DNA of 13,453 nt from Lachnospiraceae bacterium. Lineage in GTDB: Bacteria; Bacillota_A; Clostridia; Lachnospirales; Lachnospiraceae. A model generated the notes under the pieces. It saw nothing but the letters and a program-made list of their open reading frames with translations. It did no database searches and was not told where the DNA came from. Below, piece after piece: positions 1 to 6,612 of the stretch (the stretch's first letter is position 1; each line of letters opens with the position of its first letter). A program made the translations under genes and the position numbers. Location of the stretch: the NCBI GenBank assembly GCA_024684065.1, contig JAIKXO010000152.1, positions 1 through 13,453 on the forward strand, in the 5' to 3' direction.

Positions 1-2054
1 GTAAGGGCTTCAAATCCCTTATATGCAAAAACAGGGACTTCCAGGCCTGCTTCGCCTAAAGAGGTGTTATTCACGGAGATATCAAACTCAAGAGCCCGTC
101 TTTGCGAGCTCTTTATCTGTATCGCTTCATCGGCATCTACGGAGGTGTTGTGTTTTGCGTATTCGGAACTTGCGTTTTCCGGCAGATATTCATTGATATC
201 ATAGGAAAAAACGTCCTGTTCCGCGGCATCGTTTGCAATATAAAAATATCTGTTTTCATTAATATATTTACTCATATAATCAATACCCTGCCAGACAGCG
301 ACAAGGCAGATGACCGTTAAAAGCAGCCTTCCTTCAAAACCGGAGCGCTTTACAAGGTTAAGAGACATAAAAACAAGCGCGGCAGCGGAAAGCAGGGCGG
401 AGATGATCAGGAATCTGAATGGAAACTGTATGGCTCCAAGAACCTTATAGATCGCAGGCAGCCTGTCAGCGATCCAGTCATAAGGGAAGACCGTAAGCGT
501 CAGGAACAGTGACAGAACCGCCAGTATTACCGTTTCGATCAGTTCGTTTTTCATTTCCTTTATTTTTCCCGCAAGGAGCAGATACAGCGCGGCCAGAAGA
601 ACGATCATTGATGCCAGCCCGATGCTCATCGGCATTTCGAAGGCCATCCTGGTATCGCTATTGAACATATAAGCGCTTTCTGTTGTATTAAAAAATGTTG
701 AAAGGAGCTGGGCCGGATAAGCTCCTTTTCCCTGGATATAGGAGGGGTCTGCGGATATCCGCATAGGTTGTGTGATATAGTAATCGGCGAGAGGGACAAG
801 GACTCCGGCGCTTAATGCCAGGCAGATAAATGCCGCTATGATCAGGTCCGTAAATCTTTTTTCCCTGAACAGCTTTTTTATATTGATAAGACAGAACAGA
901 ACAGAAAAAATCCCTGTTATGATCACGCTTAACACATGAACCTGTATCATTCCGGCATATCCGAATGCGAGGCTCAGTATGCCCTTTTTCCGATTCTCTT
1001 TGTCGGATCCCGTATCTGAGGGCTTTTTTGAAAAAAGGTAATAAAAACCAAGTGCTGTAAACGGCAGAAAAGCCATCGAGGAATACTCGCCCAGCGCTGC
1101 TCTCGTGTAAATATCGGTAAGCCTCCATACGGACAGCGAATAAACAAGGGATCCCAAAAAGCTTATCTGCCTGTTTTCCGAGATTTTGTAAAAACAGAAA
1201 TAGCTTCCCATGACCGTGATAAGGTTTATAAAAAAGATATAGGCTTTATAGGCCTGGCGCAGGGGAAAGCCTACAGTATAAAGAAGTGCCGGAAGATATA
1301 ACAGGCTGTCGCCGTAACATACTCCCATGGCGTAGCCGTAACCGTTATATATCGAAGAATGTATTCTTACAGGAAACTGGGCTTTCCCGGAAAGTCCCTC
1401 GGCAATACCGGATATCCTCAGAAGATGAAAGCCGAGATCATGTCCCCCGGGAAGATAATCCACATACATCGGCAGATTTGTAAGAAGGAAGACGACCGCA
1501 AGAAAAAAGCCTGTTTTTAACCGCTCAGGCTCAATCTTTCCATGTTTTGCCTTAAAACAGATCAAAAGCAGGGCATCAGCCGCTATGATCCAGAAAAGAA
1601 GACAGAGAGAATAATAGGCGGCTGTCTTACGGTTTAAGTACCTTAGCGCGATACCGTTTACCGTGAGAGTGTGCTCGCTGCTGTTTCGATTTTGGATGAC
1701 TGCTTTTGCCGTAACGTTGCTGTTTCCGCAGTAGATCCTCAGATCACAGCTTTTTCTGTAGTCTTTTAAATATACTGTTTCCGTATCGATCGCATATCTG
1801 TCTTCGTCATCGGAAAAAAAACCGACAGATATATCCTCGCCTGTGTCCTCCGTAAGTTCGTAGCCCACGGTAAGCTCATAAATGCCGTTAAGCTTTAACG
1901 AAAAATCAGGAGAGGAGATCTCCGAAAGATCATCATTCATTGAGAGTGCGGAGGGATCGATCTCTTCCGAAAAAGAAAAGGAAAAATACCTCAAAAAGAC
2001 GAGGGATATTATGAATAGTTCAATGACCGCTATTACTGTGACTGTTTTTTTCAT
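1..2054 (-). CDS. Polytopic membrane protein, PTPS-related (GT-C-like) family, partial
   Basis: An open frame runs from an ATG at 2054 to the left edge without a stop: 684 codons are visible and the C-terminus is missing. The start is fixed by an in-frame TGA 27 nt upstream; the ribosome binding site is weak. There is one N-terminal membrane segment (about residues 6-22), then an extracytoplasmic, beta-rich domain of about 120 residues, then about 11-12 further membrane segments from residue 147. A second outer lobe begins near residue 600 and is cut by the edge. The motif GHDLGFHLLRISGIAEG (204-220) and the following PVRI...NGYGYA stretch are typical of the '6-pyruvoyl-tetrahydropterin synthase related' membrane family (Pfam PTPS_related). 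That name is misleading: the family is not an enzyme of pterin synthesis and is thought to resemble GT-C glycosyltransferases. The substrate is unknown. It has its own promoter, divergent from the next gene. Confidence 0.85.
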   Translation of the reverse strand, partial: MKKTVTVIAVIELFIISLVFLRYFSFSFSEEIDPSALSMNDDLSEISSPDFSLKLNGIYELTVGYELTEDTGEDISVGFFSDDEDRYAIDTETVYLKDYRKSCDLRIYCGNSNVTAKAVIQNRNSSEHTLTVNGIALRYLNRKTAAYYSLCLLFWIIAADALLLICFKAKHGKIEPERLKTGFFLAVVFLLTNLPMYVDYLPGGHDLGFHLLRISGIAEGLSGKAQFPVRIHSSIYNGYGYAMGVCYGDSLLYLPALLYTVGFPLRQAYKAYIFFINLITVMGSYFCFYKISENRQISFLGSLVYSLSVWRLTDIYTRAALGEYSSMAFLPFTALGFYYLFSKKPSDTGSDKENRKKGILSLAFGYAGMIQVHVLSVIITGIFSVLFCLINIKKLFREKRFTDLIIAAFICLALSAGVLVPLADYYITQPMRISADPSYIQGKGAYPAQLLSTFFNTTESAYMFNSDTRMAFEMPMSIGLASMIVLLAALYLLLAGKIKEMKNELIETVILAVLSLFLTLTVFPYDWIADRLPAIYKVLGAIQFPFRFLIISALLSAAALVFMSLNLVKRSGFEGRLLLTVICLVAVWQGIDYMSKYINENRYFYIANDAAEQDVFSYDINEYLPENASSEYAKHNTSVDADEAIQIKSSQRRALEFDISVNNTSLGEAGLEVPVFAYKGFEAL

Positions 2055-2107
2055 TACTGTATTGCCTGAAGCTCCGTATCAAGGTTATCGCAAGATTCCT
2101 ATCTAGC

Positions 2108-2136
2108 ATTATATTCTGCGTTCTGTGGATTTTCAA
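2108..2136 (-). promoter_or_regulatory. Sigma-A-type promoter for the leftward PTPS-related gene
   Basis: On the minus strand, TTGAAA (2136-2131) and TATAAT (2113-2108) are separated by exactly 17 bp. Transcription would start near 2101, giving a leader of about 46 nt before the ATG at 2054. Seen directly; not tested. Confidence 0.75.
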
Positions 2137-2138
2137 CA

Positions 2139-2167
2139 TTGCATTTTCTTCCTATTCTTAATATAAT
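2139..2167 (+). promoter_or_regulatory. Sigma-A-type promoter for the rightward membrane-protein operon
   Basis: TTGCAT (2139-2144), a 17-bp spacer and a perfect TATAAT (2162-2167). Transcription would start near 2174, about 46 nt before the ATG at 2220. The -35 box lies only 2 bp from the -35 box of the opposite promoter. The TTG at 2139 could be read as an in-frame start codon, but it forms the -35 box, upstream of the predicted RNA start. Confidence 0.72.
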
Positions 2168-2219
2168 AAACAGAATCGGTGATGAAAGATGCGAAATTGC
2201 TGGTTATGATGATGTAAAT

Positions 2220-4148
2220 ATGACGAACACATTCTCAAAATATATAAAAAACAGGCTATTCTATACCCTTGCCCTGAACATATCGGCTCTTCTTGCTTCG
2301 CTTATCGTCTTTTGTCCTTTTTTTGAGGAGAATGACGATTCCTCCATAGCCCTTATCGCGGAGGGCGCCTTTTCGACGAGGAGCCCTTTTCTTATTTATA
2401 CAAATATTCTCTACGGAAAGCTGCTGAACGGATTTTATGCTTTCTTTCCCCGGGTAAGATGGCACAGCGTACTCCAGTATGTTTTTGCCTTTCTGGCGCT
2501 TTGTACGATCACTTATATTATAAGCGTTAACAGAAGAGGAAGGATGCTTTCCCTGGTCCTGGTGCTTTCGACATTTTATGAGGTCTATGTTTCCCTGCAA
2601 TATTCAAAGATCTCCGCTCTTTCCGCTCTTGCCGGATACTTTGTGCTTATTTCCTGTGCGGAAAGCATGGCCGCTGAGGGCGGCGGAAGCGGACAAAATA
2701 AAGATAATAAGGAACACGGAGATAACAGGGGAAACGGGGAAAAAAAGGAAGACAGAACGGTTTCCGCGGGGTGGGCGAGCCCCCGGGCTCTTATTTACGG
2801 CTGCCTGCTTCTTATCTTCGGGTTCATTTTAAGGGAAGACGGCTTCCTTCTTGCCTCTGTTTTTGCGCTGATAATAATATTTTCAAGGTTTATAAGGATC
2901 CTTTTTTATCCGGTTTCCGGAGGGGTCACCGGCAGTCAGGATAAAAAATGTGGTATAGATAAAGAAACCCTTAAGAAAGCGACGATATGCCATATAAAAG
3001 TTTTTGTCCCGGTTTTTGCGGTGATCCTGTGCATGTTTTTCATTAACGGGTCGGTCTACCGAAATGACCCTGAGTGGGACAGCTTCATAACGTTTAACAA
3101 TATACGGACAGACCTGATCGATTACCGTTACGATCTTCTGGATTACGAGGCACACGGCAGTGAACTGGCGGAGCTTGGAATATCCGAAAATGACGCGCTT
3201 CTCTACCTCACCTGGCAGTTCGGGGATTCAGGGGTATTTACGATCGATCTGATGAATGAGGTTTTAAATGCCCCCTTTGCAGGGAACAGGAAAATTGACA
3301 TTACTTTGATAAAATCGTTTGCAAAGCATGTCTATGATGATATTCTTTTATTTAATCCGATGTTTCTGGGACTTTTATCGATGATCGGACTCTGTTTGCA
3401 GCAGTTGTCTGTTCTTAAGACAGTTCCTCTGAAAGCCGTAAAAAAAATATGGCCGGCTCTTCTTTCGTTTCTTCTTACGATCATTGCGCTGTTTTTTGTC
3501 CTCTGCTTCTATGAATACAGCGGACGCTGGTCACACAGGATAGTATATGCGGCTTTCCTTATGGTTATATGTACCCTGGGACTTGAGCTTTCGGAAATGC
3601 CCGGGATATCTGCGGATGATAAAGCATATACCGGGCAATCTAAGGAAAAGGATCAGGCGTCTGAAACGGATCATTTCGCCTGTTTTGTACCGGTTTTGCT
3701 GATTTCTGTGTCTGTCATTACGGTATGCCTTGGAAACCATTTTGACAGGAACAGCTTTTTACGCTCAGAGCCTGATTTCGGTGTTTATCTGTCCCATATT
3801 TCAGAAGACAGGGACAGACTGTATATTGCCGATACCTTCACCTTCCAGAACAGCTTTAAATATGATGTTTTCAGGCCTCTTAAGGAGGGAGAGCTCGGAA
3901 ATTTCGTTACCGTGGGAAGCTGGTATGTCAACTCCCCTGTTACAATGAAGGTACTTGGCCGCTTCGGTTATGAGGACCCGTTTGAGGCTTTAAGAAGCGC
4001 GGACGACAGGGTTTTCCTTACCGATAACATGTATGCCGCGCAAAAGCTCGAATACTTAAACGAGCACCACGGGGGCGGCTTTTTTCTTGAGCCTCTTTCC
4101 GACATCGGGGACTTTAAGCAGTACCGTGTAGTTACGAAGGATAATTAA
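2220..4148 (+). CDS. Polytopic membrane protein of unknown function, GT-C-like architecture
   Basis: 642 residues with about 10-11 membrane segments and a C-terminal outer lobe of about 130 residues. The first membrane segment (about 14-33) is followed by an outer loop with the acidic motif ENDD (37-40), the position where GT-C glycosyltransferases carry their catalytic or metal-binding acids. The helix of residues 190-207 ends in REDG (205-208). A charged, low-complexity loop rich in K, G, N and E (about 149-182) is probably cytoplasmic. I do not recognise a named domain; a lipid-linked sugar transferase is an inference from architecture. The ATG at 2220 is chosen because the promoter at 2139-2167 excludes the upstream TTG at 2139. 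There is no good Shine-Dalgarno; a short ORF (2182-2217) ends 2 nt before the ATG and might couple translation. It is the first gene of the rightward operon. Confidence 0.8.
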   Translation: MTNTFSKYIKNRLFYTLALNISALLASLIVFCPFFEENDDSSIALIAEGAFSTRSPFLIYTNILYGKLLNGFYAFFPRVRWHSVLQYVFAFLALCTITYIISVNRRGRMLSLVLVLSTFYEVYVSLQYSKISALSALAGYFVLISCAESMAAEGGGSGQNKDNKEHGDNRGNGEKKEDRTVSAGWASPRALIYGCLLLIFGFILREDGFLLASVFALIIIFSRFIRILFYPVSGGVTGSQDKKCGIDKETLKKATICHIKVFVPVFAVILCMFFINGSVYRNDPEWDSFITFNNIRTDLIDYRYDLLDYEAHGSELAELGISENDALLYLTWQFGDSGVFTIDLMNEVLNAPFAGNRKIDITLIKSFAKHVYDDILLFNPMFLGLLSMIGLCLQQLSVLKTVPLKAVKKIWPALLSFLLTIIALFFVLCFYEYSGRWSHRIVYAAFLMVICTLGLELSEMPGISADDKAYTGQSKEKDQASETDHFACFVPVLLISVSVITVCLGNHFDRNSFLRSEPDFGVYLSHISEDRDRLYIADTFTFQNSFKYDVFRPLKEGELGNFVTVGSWYVNSPVTMKVLGRFGYEDPFEALRSADDRVFLTDNMYAAQKLEYLNEHHGGGFFLEPLSDIGDFKQYRVVTKDN

Positions 4149-4170
4149 GCCGGCGGTTTCACGCAGTACC
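4149..4170 (+). repeat. Direct repeat, copy 1
   Basis: Begins immediately after the stop codon of the preceding gene. Twelve bases (GCCGGCGGTTTC) are identical to those at 4248-4259, and 6 of the next 10 also match, so 18 of 22 match in all. The function is unknown; it may be a remnant of a local duplication. Confidence 0.6.
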
Positions 4171-4247
4171 ATATATAGTAAATGACAGAAGATGGTTGAC
4201 GCTGCGGTGTATTAACGTTGCAGAGTAAAGTTACAGATGATCATGAG

Positions 4248-4269
4248 GCCGGCGGTTTCGGGCGATACC
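4248..4269 (+). repeat. Direct repeat, copy 2
   Basis: Second copy of the 22-bp element, offset by 99 bp from copy 1 and differing at 4 positions. Both copies lie in the 232-bp space between two membrane-protein genes. Confidence 0.6.
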
Positions 4270-4300
4270 TTGCGGAAAACGGGAAAACGCTGCTTATATG

Positions 4301-4353
4301 GAGCCCTCGGCTCTGACGAGGGTATGTCAGATATTTCAGGGGCAAAAACCCCT
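4301..4353 (+). promoter_or_regulatory. Leader hairpins before the DUF6077-like gene
   Basis: Two hairpins precede the ribosome binding site. The first can fold in two exclusive ways: GAGCC/GGCTC (4301-4305 with 4309-4313) or CCCTCG/CGAGGG (4304-4309 with 4317-4322). The second is AGGGG/CCCCT (4338-4342 with 4349-4353), ending 7 nt before GAGGAGG. The second has only a weak T-tract (TTTC), so it is more likely to affect RNA stability or translation than to terminate. I see no convincing promoter in this gap, so transcription probably reads through from upstream. Confidence 0.3.
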
Positions 4354-4360
4354 TTCAATA

Positions 4361-4367
4361 GAGGAGG
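4361..4367 (+). promoter_or_regulatory. Ribosome binding site deciding the start at 4381
   Basis: GAGGAGG, 13 nt before the ATG at 4381. The spacing is long but this is the strongest Shine-Dalgarno of the rightward operon. It favours 4381 over an in-frame ATG at 4237, which would add 48 polar residues that do not look like part of a membrane protein. Confidence 0.7.
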
Positions 4368-4380
4368 ATTACTATACTTA

Positions 4381-5484
4381 ATGATAAGCGCATATAATAT
4401 ATTTCTTATCATAATATGGGGGCTTATCGTTCCGTTCACACTCGGAACGTTTAGGAGCCTGATGACGGGAGAATACAAACGCATAAGTCTTCCGGAGCAG
4501 TTTTGTTTCGGTTTTGCCTTTGAGCTGTTTGTGTTCCATATCCTCGCAGTGCCATTCGTGTATTTCAGAAAATCCTATACGGCACTTAAGTATTCATGGC
4601 TTTTCCTTATCATAATCATGCTTGCGGTCTCGATCGTGGCCCTTATAAGGCATAAAAAAGATTTCTTCCCGTCCACCGGGCCTGATGGAAAAAAGCTTTA
4701 TACGGAAGAGCCGCTTACCATATGCGTCTGGGCGGCTGTAATCCTTATGATCATTTTTGAGACAGGGCTTCTGACCTTTAACATGCATATGGATACCGAT
4801 GATGCAAGGTTTGTGGCGGAGGCAGTCGATGCCCTGGAAAATGACAGCCTGCTTGGGATAAATCCCATTACGGGCGAGTCGACCGCATGGTATTTCAATG
4901 AGGACACGGATGGTCCGATAGGAGAGATGAAAAAGGATGCTGCTTCGCCATATCCTTTGTTCATCGGTCTTGTGAGCGATCTGTTCGGACTTAACCCGGC
5001 AGTCTGCTCCCATACGGTAATGCCGGCGCTTTTCATACCTCTCTGCTTTGCGGCATTTTATCTTCCTGGCTCTTATTTTCTTAATGGGGACAAAAAAAAT
5101 ACCGGGATATTTCTCCTGTTTTTTTCCGTCATAACCCTGTTCTCATTTGAATCCGGCTTTGCCTTCGGTTATACTCTTTTAAATATCATCTGGCAGGGCC
5201 GGTCCATAGCCTGCTGCATCATGCTTCCCATGCTTTTCTATTGGTTTGCGAAAACAGAAGCTGACGGGAGGCTTAAGTATTCGGATTTCTTTATGTTGTT
5301 CATTTTAAACTGCTGCTGCGCCATGTTAAGCGGGACCGCAGCCATCGTAGCCTCGATAATGACCTTTGCCTGTTCGGTAACAAAGGCTTACAGAGTAAAG
5401 AGCATTCCGGTATTTATCCTTACAGGGCTTACGGCATTTCCCTGCCTTTTCTGCCTCGTATACGGGCAGTATATACTGGGATAA
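4381..5484 (+). CDS. DUF6077-like polytopic membrane protein, N-terminal part (probably split gene)
   Basis: 367 residues with about 8-9 membrane segments. The outer loop carries HMDTDDARF (136-144), with DTDD at 138-141, matching the acidic first-loop motif of GT-C-like proteins. A stretch around NIIWQGRSI (268-276) recalls the WQGK/R motif I associate with DUF6077 proteins of Clostridia; the family assignment is from memory and tentative. Family members as I know them are about 650-700 residues long with a C-terminal outer lobe. This ORF lacks the lobe and stops (TAA 5482-5484) right after a membrane segment. The next ORF, in the same frame after 45 nt, supplies further membrane segments and such a lobe. 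I therefore think this is the front half of one gene interrupted by nonsense codons. A genuine two-subunit arrangement is possible. Confidence 0.7.
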   Translation: MISAYNIFLIIIWGLIVPFTLGTFRSLMTGEYKRISLPEQFCFGFAFELFVFHILAVPFVYFRKSYTALKYSWLFLIIIMLAVSIVALIRHKKDFFPSTGPDGKKLYTEEPLTICVWAAVILMIIFETGLLTFNMHMDTDDARFVAEAVDALENDSLLGINPITGESTAWYFNEDTDGPIGEMKKDAASPYPLFIGLVSDLFGLNPAVCSHTVMPALFIPLCFAAFYLPGSYFLNGDKKNTGIFLLFFSVITLFSFESGFAFGYTLLNIIWQGRSIACCIMLPMLFYWFAKTEADGRLKYSDFFMLFILNCCCAMLSGTAAIVASIMTFACSVTKAYRVKSIPVFILTGLTAFPCLFCLVYGQYILG

Positions 5485-5529
5485 ATACAGGGGAAGCGGT
5501 AATATAACTGTTCTTTTTATGATAAAAAC

Positions 5530-6441
5530 ATGGATAAAATAAAAGATTACATTTTAGACATTGTCCATCTGAATAACGAATATAGCGAGACTGCCTCCTA
5601 CCTGGGGATCTATTTCTGCTTTCTCCTGCTTCTCTGCTTCTTTTCAAAGGACAGGCGGCATAAGGAGGGGATAGTATATCCGTCCCTCATCATGCTGTTT
5701 GAGATCTATCTGCTCCTTCCGTTTATCAGACGCTTCTTTGGTATCGGGCTGGATGAGCAGACAAGGGCAAGAAGCTTCTGGGCGCTTATCCCGGTATTTG
5801 TCATTGCTCTCGGCTTCACGCTTATCGTGTCAGAGCTCAAAGATGACAGAAGAAAGCTTCTTGCGATAGCGTTTATTGTTCCGGTCATAGCCCTGAGCGG
5901 AGAGTTTAAAATAAATAACAATGTTTTCCAAAAAGCAGAGAATCTCTATAAGCTTCCCCAGGCCCTCATTGATGTTTCCGATCTGGTTCTGTCTGAGAAG
6001 GATGAGCCGAGGCTCATAGTGCCCTATGAGACCGCCCACGTCTTCCGCCAGTATTCCGCCGATATAAAGCTTCTCTACGGGGAGGACGCGACTATCTTAA
6101 GGGTATATCCGGCTTCCCATGACTGCATAAAAGCCTGCGACCAGATGCAGACCGAGGCGCCTGACCTGAATTTTATAAAGGATCTCGCGAAGGAAAATGA
6201 CGTGGATTATATCCTGTTTGATTCAGTATTTCATGCCTTCGGAGGAAATGACCTGAATTTTGGGGGATATACTGAGATGGCGGATTTTGCCGGAGACCGT
6301 ACGGCTTCAGAGGAGCTTAAGGCTGTCACGAAGGACGTCAGGGTGATAGATAACGGCAGGGATGCTTACTGGGACCTGACCGCCTTTAACATGGAATACG
6401 CGGGTACCTTCGGACAGTACCTGTTGTACAGGATAATTTAA
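5530..6441 (+). CDS. Membrane protein with outer C-terminal lobe; probable C-terminal half of split DUF6077-like gene
   Basis: 303 residues: about 4 membrane segments (near 22-40, 50-66, 82-102, 108-125), then an outer soluble lobe of about 175 residues that includes YETAHVFRQYSADIKLLYGED. In related single-chain proteins this lobe follows the membrane core directly. There is no Shine-Dalgarno within 25 nt of the ATG at 5530. The frame is the same as that of the preceding ORF (4381-5484), with only TAA at 5482 and TAA at 5500 between them. Together these suggest it is the back half of that gene rather than an independent one. If it is translated, it may rely on reinitiation. It is the last gene of the rightward operon and is followed by a strong terminator. 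Confidence 0.65.
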   Translation: MDKIKDYILDIVHLNNEYSETASYLGIYFCFLLLLCFFSKDRRHKEGIVYPSLIMLFEIYLLLPFIRRFFGIGLDEQTRARSFWALIPVFVIALGFTLIVSELKDDRRKLLAIAFIVPVIALSGEFKINNNVFQKAENLYKLPQALIDVSDLVLSEKDEPRLIVPYETAHVFRQYSADIKLLYGEDATILRVYPASHDCIKACDQMQTEAPDLNFIKDLAKENDVDYILFDSVFHAFGGNDLNFGGYTEMADFAGDRTASEELKAVTKDVRVIDNGRDAYWDLTAFNMEYAGTFGQYLLYRII

Positions 6442-6471
6442 GAAAATGCCGGTCAGACACCATAAAACAAT

Positions 6472-6513
6472 CCCGGTAACTGAAATGGCAGGCCGTTTCG
6501 TTACCGGGTTTTT
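6472..6513 (+). terminator. Intrinsic terminator between convergent operons
   Basis: Perfect 9-bp stem CCCGGTAAC (6472-6480) and GTTACCGGG (6500-6508) with a 19-nt loop, followed by TTTTTC. It lies 30 nt after the stop at 6441. On the minus strand the stem is followed by ATTGTTTTA, so it may also end the leftward operon. The rest of 6514-6612 shows nothing I can identify. Confidence 0.85.
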
Positions 6514-6612
6514 CTCTGATACCCCCCTAAATAAATTAACTTTATAAGGCGTTTAGTAAGGCCTTTTACGAGGTATCTGACGTTTACAGGCAAATGCAGA
6601 ATATACGCGCAG

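Noticed and set aside
688..1128. 146-codon minus-strand ORF inside the PTPS-related gene
   Set aside because: It is in another frame of the continuous 684-codon membrane-protein frame, and its arginine-rich translation has no coherent features.
2139..2219. Extending the 642-residue membrane protein to a TTG start at 2139
   Set aside because: The TTG is part of the -35 box (TTGCAT) of a well-formed promoter whose transcript starts near 2174; the added 27 residues are not needed for the first membrane segment.
4237..4380. 48-residue N-terminal extension of the DUF6077-like ORF from ATG 4237
   Set aside because: The extension is polar, overlaps the direct repeat and leader hairpins, and has no ribosome binding site, whereas GAGGAGG precedes the ATG at 4381.
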